Shown here one piece after another: positions 16,481-27,925 of a stretch of 64,000 nt of DNA; within the stretch, counting starts at the first letter, position 1, and every line of letters begins with the position of its first letter. The stretch spans positions 62,001-126,000 of the forward strand of contig NZ_SSYB01000001.1 in assembly GCF_004917075.1 (NCBI RefSeq). The letters run 5' to 3'. Made by a program: the position numbers and the translations under genes. The notes beneath the pieces are model-generated. The model was not told the DNA's origin and did no database searches. It worked only from the letters and a program-made list of their open reading frames with translations. This DNA comes from Geomonas edaphica (GTDB lineage: Bacteria > Desulfobacterota > Desulfuromonadia > Geobacterales > Geobacteraceae).

Positions 16481-17718
16481 ACAAGAAGGGAATCATCATA
16501 GGACTCATTCTGGCTGTCGCCCTTGGCGGCGGCGTTGCATACCGGCTGGCCAACTCCTCCACGGCAGCAGAGCACGCGGAACATGCGGAGGCAGGGCACG
16601 GCGAGGAAAAAGGCGAGCACGCCGAAGGGAAAGAGGAAAAGGGGCACGAAGGCCACGACGAGCACGGAGCAAAGCTCGTCAAGATGAGCGCAGAGGTGCA
16701 AAAGCAAAGCGGCGTGGTCGTCGCAGCCGCGAAAAAACTGCAGATGGCCGGCATGATCAGCGCGACCGGCAAGGTGGAGGCTAACGCCGACCGCATCGCC
16801 CACGTCTCGCCGCGCATCTCCGGAAAGGTCGTCGCGGTTCGCGCGTCCTTGGGAGACAGCGTGGGAGCGGGGCAGGTGCTCGCCACGCTCGACAGCGTCG
16901 AGCTCGGGGAGGCTTTAAGCCGCTACCACCAGTCGAAGACGCGGCTTTCACTGGCGCAGTCCAACATGGACCGGGTGAAGGTGCTGGTGGACAAGAAGAT
17001 CGCTGCGCGCAAGGAGATCCTGCAGGCCGAGACCGACTACAAGACCGCACAGACGGAACTGCACACCGACCAGGAACGCCTGGCGCTGTACGGCGTCTCT
17101 GCGGGCGATCTCAAGGCCGGCAAAAAGCCCATTCTTCCGGTCCGTTCGCCGATTTCCGGCGTCATCACGGAAAAGCACGCCATCGTGGGCGAGCTCGCCG
17201 ATCCAGCCAAGAGTCTCTACACGGTCGCCGACCTCTCCTCGGTTTGGGTGATGGTGGATATCCACGAAAAAGATCTCGCCAAGGTGCGGCGCGGCCAGAC
17301 GGCGACGGTGATGGTGAACGCCTTCCCCGATACCAAGTTCCGGGGGCGTGTCACTTACCTCGCCGACGTTGTCGATGAAGCGACCCGAACCATAAAGGCG
17401 CGGGTGGAGGTGGCGAACCCGGGGCGCAAACTCAAGCCGGAGATGTTCGCCACCGTCGAGCTCGCCATAGCGGCTGACGCGGCAGCGGTGCTCGCGGTTC
17501 CCGAGGAGGCGGTCCAGGAATTGGAAGGTAAGAAGCTCGTTTTCGTCGCCGAGGGGGAAGGGGCGTTCGAGTCGCGCCCGGTTCAGCTTGGCCGCGCTTC
17601 CGGCGGCATGGTCGAGGTGCTCTCCGGTCTCAAGGAAGGTGAACGCCTGGCGGTGAAGGGGGGCTTCGTCCTCAAGTCGGAATTGCAGAAAGGCGAAATC
17701 GAGGGGCACGATCACTAA
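16477..17718 (+). CDS. Metal efflux membrane-fusion protein (CzcB type)
   Basis: A 413-residue adaptor that links the RND pump to the outer-membrane channel. One N-terminal membrane anchor (IIIGLILAVALGGGVAYRL) is followed by a His/Glu-rich segment (HAEHAEAGHGEEKGEHAEG...HEGHDEHG, about residues 30-64) and a C-terminal HDH, both likely metal-binding. The lipoyl/barrel-sandwich half-motifs are at SPRISGKVVAVRASLGDSVGAGQVLATLDS and LPVRSPISGVITEKHAIVGE. GTG start overlaps the preceding TGA by four bases, so the genes are translationally coupled. Confidence 0.9.
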   Translation: MNKKGIIIGLILAVALGGGVAYRLANSSTAAEHAEHAEAGHGEEKGEHAEGKEEKGHEGHDEHGAKLVKMSAEVQKQSGVVVAAAKKLQMAGMISATGKVEANADRIAHVSPRISGKVVAVRASLGDSVGAGQVLATLDSVELGEALSRYHQSKTRLSLAQSNMDRVKVLVDKKIAARKEILQAETDYKTAQTELHTDQERLALYGVSAGDLKAGKKPILPVRSPISGVITEKHAIVGELADPAKSLYTVADLSSVWVMVDIHEKDLAKVRRGQTATVMVNAFPDTKFRGRVTYLADVVDEATRTIKARVEVANPGRKLKPEMFATVELAIAADAAAVLAVPEEAVQELEGKKLVFVAEGEGAFESRPVQLGRASGGMVEVLSGLKEGERLAVKGGFVLKSELQKGEIEGHDH

Positions 17719-17732
17719 GGAGACCAGCACCC

Positions 17733-20700
17733 ATGCTTGAAAGAACAGTCGCATTCATGCTGAAGCAAAAGGGTATGGTCATCTTCCTCGCGTTGGTGAT
17801 CGTCGTCTTCGGCTTCTATTCCTATCTGAAACTACCCATAGATGCCTTCCCGGATGTCACCAACATCCAGGTGGAAGTGGTGAGCCACGCCGACGGTCTT
17901 TCGGCGGAGGAGATCGAGAGAAACGTAACCTATCCCATCGAGACGGCGATGCGGGGGCTTCCCGACATCGAACAGCTCCGCTCGGTAACAAAGTTCGGAC
18001 TTTCCATCGTCACCGTCGTCTTCAAGGACAACGTCGACATCTATTTCGCCAGACAGCTGGTTTTTGAGCGCCTGGCCGAGGCCCGCGAAAAGGTTCCCAA
18101 GGGAGTCGAGGTTTCCATGGGGCCGATCGGTACCGCGATGGGGGAGATTTACCAGTACACCCTCGAGGGTAAGATGCCCAAGGACCCCGAGGGACAACGC
18201 GCCTACCTCACCAACCTGCGCACCATCCAGGAATGGGTTCTTGCCCCGCAGCTCAAGGGGGTCCCCGGCGTCAACGAGATCAACTCGTTCGGCGGGTACT
18301 TCAAGCAGTACCAGGTGGAGGTCTCGCCCGAGAAGCTTTTGAAGTTCGGCGTGACGGTGGACGACGTCTACGGCGCGATCGGCAGCAACAACAGTAACGT
18401 GGGAGGCAACGTCCTCGAGCGCGGCACCGACCAGTACATCGTGCGCGGCGTCGGCCTCATCCAGACCACTGCGGACATCGAGAACATCGTCCTCAAGTCT
18501 CAGGGGGGAACCCCGGTCTACCTGCGCGACGTGGCCCAGGTGAAAATCGGCGAGGCGGTCCGCATGGGTGCCGCGATAAAGGACGCGCAGGGCGAGGCGG
18601 TCGGGGGCATCGTGATGATGCTCAGGGGCGAGAACAGCCGCGACGTCGTGGCGCGGGTCGCGGCCAAGGTAAAGGAGATCAACGAAAGCAACATGCTTTC
18701 CGACGGCATAAAGATTGTGCCGTACTACGACAGAAGCGACATCGTGAAGTCGAGCGTCGGCACCGTGAACAAGGCGCTCGTCGAGGGGGCGCTCCTTGTC
18801 CTCGTCGTGTTGTACCTCCTTTTGAACAGCATCCGCGGCAGCATCGTCGTGTTGCTCGCGCTGCCGCTGTCGCTTCTGGTCACCTTCATCGTGATGAAGC
18901 TTACCGGCATCACGGCGAACCTCATGTCGTTGGGCGGACTTGCCATCTCCATCGGCATGATCATCGACACCACCATCATCCAGGTGGAGAACGTGCAGCG
19001 CCACCTGAGCGAGGAGGGGGAGCGTCAGCCGAAACTCGTTACCGTTCTGAAGGCGGTCATGGAGGTGCGCAAACCTAGCATCTTCGGCGAGCTCATCATC
19101 GCGCTCACCTTCATCCCGATCCTCACACTCGAGGGGATCGAGGGGAAGATGTTCGGCCCCCTGGCCATCACCGTCGCCATCGCGCTCTTGTCCTCGCTGC
19201 TCTTGTCGATCTTCATCATCCCGGTGCTTTGCAGCCTGTTTCTCAAGCCGCAGCTCGAGAAGGAAAGCCGCATCATGCTGTACGCCAAGGAGCAGTATCT
19301 CCCGCTTCTGGAGTACGCGCTCAACCGCAGGAAGGTTGTGCTAGGCGTCGCGGGGGGACTTCTCGTCTTCTCCCTTTTTCTCGTGACGCGGCTTGGCACC
19401 GAGTTCATGCCCATCATGGACGAGGGCTCCTTCGACATGGACATCGCCATGCTGCCGGGCGTCTCACTTGCTAAGGCGCTCGAGGTGAATCAGCAGGCGA
19501 CGCAGAAACTCAAGAAGTTCGAAGAACTGGATGTGGTGGTCGGTCGCATCGGGCAGACCGGCGTGGCGCTTGATACCCGCGGCCCCGACAAGACCGGATA
19601 CGTTGGGGTCTTGAAGCCGAAGGAGCAGTGGAAGCGCGACATCTCGAAAGAGGAGCTGACCAACGAGATGCGCGAAGAGCTGGAAAAGATCCCCGGAATC
19701 AGCTTCGGGTTCAGCCAGCCGATCCAGTGCCGCATCGATGAGCTGGTGGCGGGAACGCGCGCGCAGCTCATCGTGAAGCTCTTCGGCGATGATCTGGACA
19801 TCTTACGCGACAAGTCCTCCGAGATCGCCAGGGTGCTTGCCAAGGTGCGCGGGGGCACCGACCTCAACACAGAAAAAGTATCGGGACAGCCGTACCTGAC
19901 TGTCACCATCGACCGGGCGAAGATCGCGCGCTACGGTCTCAACATAAGTGACGTGCAGAACGTGATCGAGATCGCCGTGGCCGGCAAGACTGCTTCCACC
20001 TTCTACGAGGCGAACCGCAGCTTCGACATCACCGTCCGTCTCCCCGAGGAAAAGCGCAACTCGCTCGAGGCGATCCGGAACCTCCTCGTCACTACCAAGT
20101 CCGGGTTGAACGTGCCGCTGGAACAACTTGCGGAAGTGAAGATGGTAGAAGGACCGGTGCAGATCAGCCGCCAGGACGGCGTCAGGCGCATCGGTATCGA
20201 GATGAACGTAAGCGGCAGAGATATCGGAAGTTTCGTTGCCGAAGCCAAGGAGAAGATCCGGTCGCAGGTTAAGCTGCCGCCGGGATATTACCTCACCTGG
20301 GGCGGCCAGTTCGAGAACCAGCAACGGGCGATGAACCGGCTCATGATCATCGGGCCGGTCGCTGTGGCGCTCATACTGCTTCTGCTTTACGTGACCTTCA
20401 GGTCCATTCGTCTCGCATTCCTCGTGATCGCGAACCTGCCGTTCGCCCTGATCGGCGGAATCTTCTCGCTGTTCCTCTCGGGGCAGTATCTATCCGTACC
20501 CGCTTCCGTCGGTTTCATCGTCCTCTTCGGCGTAGCGGTGCTAAACGGCCTGGTACTGGTCTCCCGGATTGTACAGTTGCGGGAGGAAGGGCTTTCGGTC
20601 GATGAAGCGGTGCGCAAGGGGGCCCTCGATCGTTTGCGGCCGGTGCTGATGACGGCGTCGATCGCGATCTTCAGCCTGGTGCCGATGCTCCTTGCCGGTG

Positions 20701-20831
20701 GAACCGGGTCCGAAATCCAGAAGCCGCTGGCAACCGTTGTTGTTGGCGGACTGATAACTTCTACGCTGCTTACCTTGTTGATCATCCCGGCGGTGTACGG
20801 GTGGTTTGAAAGGAAAACGCAGGCCGAATAG
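17733..20831 (+). CDS. Heavy-metal efflux RND transporter (CzcA/CusA type)
   Basis: A 1032-residue proton-driven pump of the HME subfamily. It opens with one membrane helix and the YLKLPIDAFPDVTNIQVEV motif typical of metal exporters, and has two large periplasmic loops and twelve membrane segments. The membrane acidic motif in TM4 is IGMIIDTTIIQVENVQRHL. GAFFxx-type AcrB drug-pump motifs are absent. With the CzcC- and CzcB-type genes directly upstream it makes a full tripartite pump; which metal it exports cannot be read from sequence. It is the last gene before a terminator. Confidence 0.92.
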   Translation: MLERTVAFMLKQKGMVIFLALVIVVFGFYSYLKLPIDAFPDVTNIQVEVVSHADGLSAEEIERNVTYPIETAMRGLPDIEQLRSVTKFGLSIVTVVFKDNVDIYFARQLVFERLAEAREKVPKGVEVSMGPIGTAMGEIYQYTLEGKMPKDPEGQRAYLTNLRTIQEWVLAPQLKGVPGVNEINSFGGYFKQYQVEVSPEKLLKFGVTVDDVYGAIGSNNSNVGGNVLERGTDQYIVRGVGLIQTTADIENIVLKSQGGTPVYLRDVAQVKIGEAVRMGAAIKDAQGEAVGGIVMMLRGENSRDVVARVAAKVKEINESNMLSDGIKIVPYYDRSDIVKSSVGTVNKALVEGALLVLVVLYLLLNSIRGSIVVLLALPLSLLVTFIVMKLTGITANLMSLGGLAISIGMIIDTTIIQVENVQRHLSEEGERQPKLVTVLKAVMEVRKPSIFGELIIALTFIPILTLEGIEGKMFGPLAITVAIALLSSLLLSIFIIPVLCSLFLKPQLEKESRIMLYAKEQYLPLLEYALNRRKVVLGVAGGLLVFSLFLVTRLGTEFMPIMDEGSFDMDIAMLPGVSLAKALEVNQQATQKLKKFEELDVVVGRIGQTGVALDTRGPDKTGYVGVLKPKEQWKRDISKEELTNEMREELEKIPGISFGFSQPIQCRIDELVAGTRAQLIVKLFGDDLDILRDKSSEIARVLAKVRGGTDLNTEKVSGQPYLTVTIDRAKIARYGLNISDVQNVIEIAVAGKTASTFYEANRSFDITVRLPEEKRNSLEAIRNLLVTTKSGLNVPLEQLAEVKMVEGPVQISRQDGVRRIGIEMNVSGRDIGSFVAEAKEKIRSQVKLPPGYYLTWGGQFENQQRAMNRLMIIGPVAVALILLLLYVTFRSIRLAFLVIANLPFALIGGIFSLFLSGQYLSVPASVGFIVLFGVAVLNGLVLVSRIVQLREEGLSVDEAVRKGALDRLRPVLMTASIAIFSLVPMLLAGGTGSEIQKPLATVVVGGLITSTLLTLLIIPAVYGWFERKTQAE

Positions 20832-20868
20832 TAAAACAACAAACTCTTTACGTTTTCAATGCAATTAG

Positions 20869-20903
20869 CGCCGTGGCAACTCCTCGTGTCACGGCGTTTT
20901 TTT
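20869..20903 (+). terminator. Intrinsic terminator of the metal-efflux operon
   Basis: CGCCGTG (20869-20875) pairs with CACGGCG (20890-20896), followed by seven T residues. Confidence 0.8.
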
Positions 20904-21450
20904 ATGTGGTGGGTATCAAAGGCAAATCCCCCCTGGCCCCCCTTCGCAAAGGGGGGACGTTGGGGCAAATGCGGTGCTTCGTGGACAGCCTGTTGTACTC
21001 TATTCTCCCCGTCTTCCTGACTGTAACCATCCTTTGGGTGCAGTTAGCACAGAGTGGGCAGAAAACGGGTGCAAACAGGGATGTCAAGATACAGATGCAA
21101 ACAATTTTCGATTCAATCAAAAGTTTGCCTTTACTAAACAGGGGGAGCTGTTGTACAGTGTCGCGCTGTCAAGCCACGCAGCTCATTAAAGCTAGCGGTT
21201 GCGCTCGCAGCGGCATGTTGCCTGACCAGTAGAAGAGCAGGGCGTAGTGTTTTATTCTAAGCAAACGCTCATCAACTGTACTGGATCTAAGATCAGCAAT
21301 GCCTTGCACAATTCAAGGACTTTGTGGTATACGTTCAGGGCATTCCGCTGTTCTATTTTTGTGAATCGCCGGAGCTGAACGCGGAATTTCCCGCTTTGGT
21401 CATACCGCAAAAAAAAGCTCTCCAACAATCCCAGTCGGAAGGAAGTCGAC
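20904..21450. other. Gene-free region before livH
   Basis: About 550 bp with no credible coding frame. At 20926-20956 it holds a GC-rich hairpin repeat (CCCCCCTT...AAAGGGGGG) of a type scattered through many genomes. The rest is lower in GC. A weak sigma-70 candidate (TTGCAC 21304-21309, 18 bp, TATACG 21328-21333) lies about 120 bp before livH. I see no tRNA, riboswitch or sigma-54 site. Confidence 0.5.
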
Positions 21451-22326
<876 letters not shown>

Positions 22327-22331
22327 ATTCG

Positions 22332-23234
22332 ATGGCAGACTTCCTGAACAGCCTGGTCGGCTCAATCGACCCGTACATGTTGCAGATTTTCGTCAACGTC
22401 GGCATCGCTATCGTGCTGGCGCTGGGGCTCAACGTCATCACCGGTCTTACCGGGCAGCTCTCCCTGGGGCACGCGGCCTTCATGAGCATAGGCGCCTTCA
22501 CGAGCGCCATGGTCACCATCAAGACCGGCCTTCCCTTCGTCGCCAACCTGGCCGTCACAGGGGTGGTGACCGCGATCGTTGCCGCCATGATCGGTTTCCC
22601 GATCCTCAGGCTAACCGGTGATTATCTTGCCATCTGCACCTTGGGCTTTGCCGAAATCGTCAAGGTATTCTTCCTGAACTTCGAGCCGACCAACAAGGCG
22701 CTCGGCCTCACCGTTCCTCCCGCCAAGACCGCCATCCCGATGCCGATCTACGTCTGGGTGGTCGCGATCTTCGCCATCGTCCTGGTCACTTTCGTACAGA
22801 ACTCCCGCTTCGGACGCGCGCTGAAGGCGATCCGCGAGGACGAGATCGCCGCGGACGCCATGGGGATCAACACGGCACGCTACAAAATTCAGGCCTTCGC
22901 TCTCGGCTCCTTCCTGGCGGGTATCGGCGGCGGTCTCTACGCACACTTTTTGAGCTACATCAACCCCTCGGACTTCGGCTTCCTCAAGTCCGTCGACATC
23001 CTGGCCATGGTAGTTCTGGGCGGCCTCGGGTCCGTACCCGGCGCGGTGATCGGTTCCTCGATCCTCGCTTCGGCGCCCGAATTCCTCCGCTTCATGTCGC
23101 AGTACCGCATGCTGGTCTACGGCGCGCTCCTTGTGTTCCTCATGGTCTTCCGTCCCAACGGGCTTCTGGGCGGCGTGAACCTGACCGACCTTTTACTGCG
23201 CGCCATAGGCAAGAAGCCGACCAGCAAGGGCTAG
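22332..23234 (+). CDS. livM: Branched-chain amino-acid ABC permease LivM
   Basis: A 300-residue permease with the LivM features [27 protein letters not shown], the EAA-like loop [45 protein letters not shown], and [19 protein letters not shown]. It pairs with LivH to form the channel. It begins five bases after the livH stop. Confidence 0.95.
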   Translation: MADFLNSLVGSIDPYMLQIFVNVGIAIVLALGLNVITGLTGQLSLGHAAFMSIGAFTSAMVTIKTGLPFVANLAVTGVVTAIVAAMIGFPILRLTGDYLAICTLGFAEIVKVFFLNFEPTNKALGLTVPPAKTAIPMPIYVWVVAIFAIVLVTFVQNSRFGRALKAIREDEIAADAMGINTARYKIQAFALGSFLAGIGGGLYAHFLSYINPSDFGFLKSVDILAMVVLGGLGSVPGAVIGSSILASAPEFLRFMSQYRMLVYGALLVFLMVFRPNGLLGGVNLTDLLLRAIGKKPTSKG

Positions 23235-23272
23235 CAGAAACAAGAAAATAACTCACGAAACGAGAGTAAAGC

Positions 23273-24038
<766 letters not shown>

Positions 24039-24046
<8 letters not shown>

Positions 24047-24740
24047 GGTAGAGAACATCAGCGTGAATTACGGCGCCATCAAAGCGCTGCAAAACGTTTC
24101 CTTCCAGATCAACCAGGGCGAGATCGTCGCGCTGATCGGTGCCAACGGCGCGGGCAAGACGACCATCCTGAACACCATCTCCAACATCGTTCCGTCTGTG
24201 GCCGGGAAGATCACCTACCTCGACAAGGAGATCACCAAGCTTCCGCCGCACGAGATCGTGAAGCTCGGCATTTCGCAGGTACCTGAGGGGCGCCGCGTCT
24301 TCGCCAAGATGAGCGTGCTCGAGAACCTCGAGATGGGCGCCTATACGAGAAGCGACAACGAGGTCGCCTCGGACATGGAGAAGATCTTCCAGCGCTTCCC
24401 GCGTCTGAACGAGCGTAAGAAGCAGGCGGCAAAGACGCTTTCCGGCGGTGAGCAGCAGATGCTGGCCATGGGCAGGGCGCTCATGTCCCGCCCGAAACTG
24501 CTCCTTCTTGACGAGCCTTCCATGGGTCTCGCGCCGATGCTCGTCGAGCAGATCTTCCAGATCATCCAGGAGATCAACGCGAGCGGCACCACCATCCTCC
24601 TGGTCGAGCAGAACGCCAACATGGCGCTCTCCATCGCCCACCGCGCCTACGTCCTCGAGACCGGCGAGGTGGTGCTGCAGGGCGACGCCAAGGAACTGGC
24701 GTCCAACCCCGAAGTGAGAAAGGCTTACCTGGGAGAGTAG
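24039..24740 (+). CDS. livF: Branched-chain amino-acid ABC ATPase LivF
   Basis: A 233-residue ATPase with Walker A GANGAGKTT, the LivF-type GISQVPEGRRVFAKMSVLENLEMGAY, signature LSGGEQQMLAMGRALM, Walker B LLLLDEPSMGLAP and LLVEQNANMALSIAHRAYVLETG. Together with LivH, LivM and LivG it completes the importer except for the binding protein, which is encoded about 9 kb upstream at 10973. Confidence 0.95.
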
Positions 24741-24741
24741 G

Positions 24742-25647
24742 GTGTCCCCAACCGCCACAACCAAGCCTTGGATCAACCCCTACCTGGCCATCCTGGTAGG
24801 GGTTTTTGCTGTCTCCTTCTCCTCAATCCTGGTGAGGGTTTGCACGGCTCCCCCCCTGGTGATAGCCGCCTACCGGCTCATCTTCACCTTCTGCTTCCTT
24901 GCGCCCTTCACCCTGTGGGGCGGCGCTTTGTCTTTACGTGGCATGTCCGCGCGCCAGATCGGCCTCTCGGCCGGAAGCGGCGTTTTTCTGGCGCTGCACT
25001 TCGTCACCTGGTTCATCTCGCTTAAGTACACCTCCATCGCCAGTTCCGTGGTGCTCGTGACCACGCAGCCGCTTTTCGTCGTGCTCGGCTCCTGGATCTT
25101 CTTCCAGGAGAGCGTGCCGCGCAAGGCGCTGTACGGCTGTCTCCTCGCCTTTGTGGGGAGCGTCGTCATCGGCGCCACCGATTTTCAGATCGGGCGCCAG
25201 GCGTTTATCGGGGATCTGCTTGCCCTTTTTGCCGCGGTCATGGTCTCCGGTTACCTGTTGATCGGCCGCAGGCTGCGTCACGGCGTTCCGCTTACCGGGT
25301 ACACCTTCGTGACCTACGGCGCGAGTGCGCTAACCCTGAGCGGTGCGGCGGCTGTCGGCGGGGTCGCTTTCTACCCTTATCCCGCGCAGGACTGGCTCAT
25401 TTTCGTGGCGCTGGCGCTTGTCTGCACCATCCTCGGGCATACCGTTTTCAACTGGGTGCTTCGCTACGTGCAGGCCTCGGTGGTCTCGGTGAGTATCCTT
25501 GGTGAGCCGCTGGGGGCCATCCTTTGGGCCGCTGTTTTTCTGGGGGAGAACCCGACGCCGCGGCAAGCTATGGGAGGCTCGATTATCTTTGCCGGGCTGT
25601 ACCTCTTCACCAGGGTGACGGCTGGCGTTTCATCTGCGCGCACGTAG
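24742..25647 (+). CDS. EamA/DMT-family transporter
   Basis: A 301-residue membrane protein with ten hydrophobic segments in two EamA repeats (AILVGVFAVSFSSILVRV; later LLALFAAVMVSGYLLIGRRL). GTG start lies one base after the livF stop behind GGAGAG, so it is part of the liv transcript, possibly exporting surplus amino acid or a derivative. The stop codon TAG sits within the first bases of a GGGGYGAATAATTATYCGCC repeat. Confidence 0.85.
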   Translation: MSPTATTKPWINPYLAILVGVFAVSFSSILVRVCTAPPLVIAAYRLIFTFCFLAPFTLWGGALSLRGMSARQIGLSAGSGVFLALHFVTWFISLKYTSIASSVVLVTTQPLFVVLGSWIFFQESVPRKALYGCLLAFVGSVVIGATDFQIGRQAFIGDLLALFAAVMVSGYLLIGRRLRHGVPLTGYTFVTYGASALTLSGAAAVGGVAFYPYPAQDWLIFVALALVCTILGHTVFNWVLRYVQASVVSVSILGEPLGAILWAAVFLGENPTPRQAMGGSIIFAGLYLFTRVTAGVSSART

Positions 25648-25666
25648 GGGTGAATAATTATCCGCC
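25644..25666. repeat. Palindromic GTAGGGGYGAATNATTATTCGCCCC repeat, copy 1
   Basis: GTAGGGGTGAATAATTATCCGCC, an imperfect palindrome. The stop codon of the EamA gene (25645-25647) is part of it. Confidence 0.7.
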
Positions 25667-25722
25667 CTGCCGCCAGTGCCCCGACGCCGCCGTTGGAGAG
25701 AGAGGTGCAGGTGCGGCAAAGG

Positions 25723-25748
25723 GGGGCGAATGATTATTCGCCCCTACA
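25723..25748. repeat. Palindromic GGGGCGAATGATTATTCGCCCC repeat, copy 2
   Basis: The best-preserved copy: GGGGCGAAT-GATT-ATTCGCCCC, followed by TACA. It lies in the 180-bp spacer before the YbaK gene. Confidence 0.75.
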
Positions 25749-25828
25749 GTGGTCGCCCGGTTTCCTGCGGGCGAGGGGCGTGGATCGCATTACGTTCAAC
25801 ACAGACTGACAGCACAGGAGGAACGAGT

Positions 25829-26311
25829 ATGGATACCAATCTAAGTGCGAGCGCGAAAAGGGTGCAGGATGCGCTCAACAGCTTCGGCGTGGACTGCCGT
25901 GTCAAGGAACTGGGCGAGAGCACCCGCACCGCGGTTGATGCGGCAAACGCCGTCGGCTGCGAGGTGGGGCAGATCGTGAAGTCGCTCGTTTTCCGCGGCA
26001 AGGAAAGCGGCAACGCGGTCTTCGTGGTGGCCAGCGGCGCCAACATGGTGAACGAGAAGGCGCTCGCGGTACTGATCGGGGAAAAGATCGAACGGGCGAC
26101 GCCGGACTTCGTGCGCGAGCAGACCGGTTACGCCATCGGCGGCGTCTCGCCGGTCGGTCATCCGACGCCACTCACCACCTTCATCGACGAGGACCTACTT
26201 GGCTACCAGGAGCTTTGGGCTGCGGCCGGGACTCCGAATGCCGTCTTCGCGCTGACGCCGGAACAACTCTGCCACATCACCTCGGGCCAGGTTGCCCACG
26301 TGAAAAAGTAG
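25829..26311 (+). CDS. YbaK/EbsC-type aminoacyl-tRNA deacylase
   Basis: A 160-residue protein of the YbaK/ProX editing superfamily, which hydrolyses mischarged tRNAs. Typical features are the VKELGESTRTAVDAANAVGCEVGQIVKSLVFRG opening, the catalytic-region VVASGANMVNEKAL and the GYAIGGVSPVGHPTPLTTFIDEDLL segment. I start at ATG 25829 behind CAGGAGG; the frame is open upstream through repeat DNA but lacks a good site. The TAG stop lies at the beginning of another palindromic repeat. Confidence 0.9.
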   Translation: MDTNLSASAKRVQDALNSFGVDCRVKELGESTRTAVDAANAVGCEVGQIVKSLVFRGKESGNAVFVVASGANMVNEKALAVLIGEKIERATPDFVREQTGYAIGGVSPVGHPTPLTTFIDEDLLGYQELWAAAGTPNAVFALTPEQLCHITSGQVAHVKK

Positions 26312-26331
26312 GGGCGAATAGTCATTCGTCC
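26308..26331. repeat. Palindromic GTAGGGGCGAAT repeat, copy 3
   Basis: GTAGGGGCGAATAGTCATTCGTCC; its TAG is the stop codon of the YbaK gene. Confidence 0.65.
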
Positions 26332-26422
26332 ACCGGTCCTTGCTCATACAGCAATTCAACACAACGCGGCAATACTGCCGCTATTTTAAAGGGAGCAGCC
26401 CAAAGTATTCGGGCACGAACTC

Positions 26423-27790
26423 ATGCAAAACGTAACAGTAACGAAGGCACGGGACAGTTTTACCTCCGGTTTGGGAGTAATCGCCGCAACACTCGGCTCT
26501 GCGGTGGGGTTGGGGAACATCTGGAAGTTCCCGGCGCTGACCGGCCTTAATGGCGGGGCTGCGTTCATCATCGTCTATCTTCTCTCGACCCTCATGGCCG
26601 GCCTCGTGGTCATGGTCGCCGAACTCATGCTGGGGCGCCGTTCCAAGTCCGACGCGCTCACCACCTTCAAGGTGCTGCATCCCAAGAACGAATCCTGGGC
26701 GCTGATCGGCGCCGCGGGTGTTCTTTCCGCCTTCCTGATCCTCGCTTTCTACACCGAGGTTGCGGGTTGGGTTTTCGCCTATATCTTCAAGGCCGCCTCC
26801 GGGGCGGTGCTCTCGTCCGATCCCAAGGTGACCTCCGCCGGGTTCGAGAAACTGATCACCGACCCGGTGCAGTCGGTCTTCTGGCAGTGCCTGGTGCTGG
26901 TCTTCGTCGGCGCCATCATCGTCGCCGGTGTTTCCAAGGGGATCGAGAAGACTACGAAGCGCCTCATGCCGGTGCTCTTCCTCATCCTGGTGATGATCGG
27001 CGTCAGAAGCCTCATGCTTCCGGGTGCCGCCGCAGGTCTTGAGTTTCTTTTTCGCCCCGATTTCTCCAAAGTAACCGGCGCCGTTGTCCTCACCGCGATG
27101 GGCCTTGCCTTCTTCAAACTTTCCGTCGGCATGGGGACCATGATCACCTACGGCAGCTACTTCCGTGACGACCAGAACGTTCCGATGACCGCGCTGCGCG
27201 TCATGCTCGCCGACCTCACCGTGTCCATCTTGGCGGGCGTCGCGATCTTCCCGGCCGTCTTCACCTACGGATTCAAGCCTGAGGCGGGTCCGTCGCTGCT
27301 CTTCATCACCATCCCGGCGGTCTTCTCGCAGATGCCCTTCGGCAACATCTTCGTGGTGCTCTTCTTCGTCCTGGGCGCCATCGCCGCTACCGGCGCGATG
27401 CTCTCGATCCTTGAGGTACCGGTCGCGTACCTGCACCAGCGTTTCGGTATGTCCCGCCTCAACTCGACGGCACTCACCGTAATCCTGCTGGCCCTGATCG
27501 GTTCCACCGCGGCGCTTTCCAACAGCACCATGGCAAACTTCAAGTTCTTCGGCATGACCATGTTCGACTTCTACGATTTCCTCACTTCCAACGTACTGAT
27601 GCCGATCGGCGGTCTCTTCATCTGCATCTTCGTCGGTTGGGTCTGGGGCGAGGAGAAGGTGAGGGCGGCCCTTTCCAACGACGGGCAACTGCAGAACGGG
27701 CCGGTCATCAGCATCTTCCTGTTCCTTGTGAAATACGTGGCGCCGATTACCATCACCGTCATTCTGCTGCGTGGCTTGAAGATCATCTAA
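26423..27790 (+). CDS. Sodium-dependent neurotransmitter-symporter (NSS/SNF) family transporter
   Basis: A 455-residue membrane protein with eleven to twelve segments. The N-terminal SGLGVIAATLGSAVGLGNIWKFPALTGLNGGAAFIIVYLL is the NSS family signature including the sodium- and substrate-binding GSAVGLGNxWKFP unwound helix. TM6 carries FFKLSVGMGTMITYGSYF. Bacterial homologues (LeuT, TnaT, MhsT) import neutral or aromatic amino acids with Na+. The exact substrate is unknown. No clear Shine-Dalgarno precedes the ATG. Confidence 0.92.
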   Translation: MQNVTVTKARDSFTSGLGVIAATLGSAVGLGNIWKFPALTGLNGGAAFIIVYLLSTLMAGLVVMVAELMLGRRSKSDALTTFKVLHPKNESWALIGAAGVLSAFLILAFYTEVAGWVFAYIFKAASGAVLSSDPKVTSAGFEKLITDPVQSVFWQCLVLVFVGAIIVAGVSKGIEKTTKRLMPVLFLILVMIGVRSLMLPGAAAGLEFLFRPDFSKVTGAVVLTAMGLAFFKLSVGMGTMITYGSYFRDDQNVPMTALRVMLADLTVSILAGVAIFPAVFTYGFKPEAGPSLLFITIPAVFSQMPFGNIFVVLFFVLGAIAATGAMLSILEVPVAYLHQRFGMSRLNSTALTVILLALIGSTAALSNSTMANFKFFGMTMFDFYDFLTSNVLMPIGGLFICIFVGWVWGEEKVRAALSNDGQLQNGPVISIFLFLVKYVAPITITVILLRGLKII

Positions 27791-27795
27791 CAGGT

Positions 27796-27891
27796 TTCCT
27801 CCCCCGGAGGGGGAGGGTTAGGGAGGGGGAAGCAGGCTGACTTTGACCTCAGGCTTTCCCCCCTCCCAGCCTCCCCCCTCCAGGGGGAGGA
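27796..27891. repeat. C/G-rich double-hairpin element, copy A
   Basis: Two arms, CCTCCCCCGGAGGGGGAGG plus GTTAGGGAGGGGG, and their inverted counterpart CCCCCTCCCAGCCTCCCCCCTCC..., separated by about 25 bases. Each arm is itself a hairpin and the two arms can also pair. Between the NSS transporter and rarD. Confidence 0.8.
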
Positions 27892-27925
27892 GTTGTCGGA
27901 CCGGCTATTTTGAGGATATTGGTAC

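Noticed and set aside
20873..21232. A 119-codon plus-strand ORF after the metal pump
   Set aside because: It starts inside a terminator and runs through a GC-rich repeat; no ribosome site or family resemblance.
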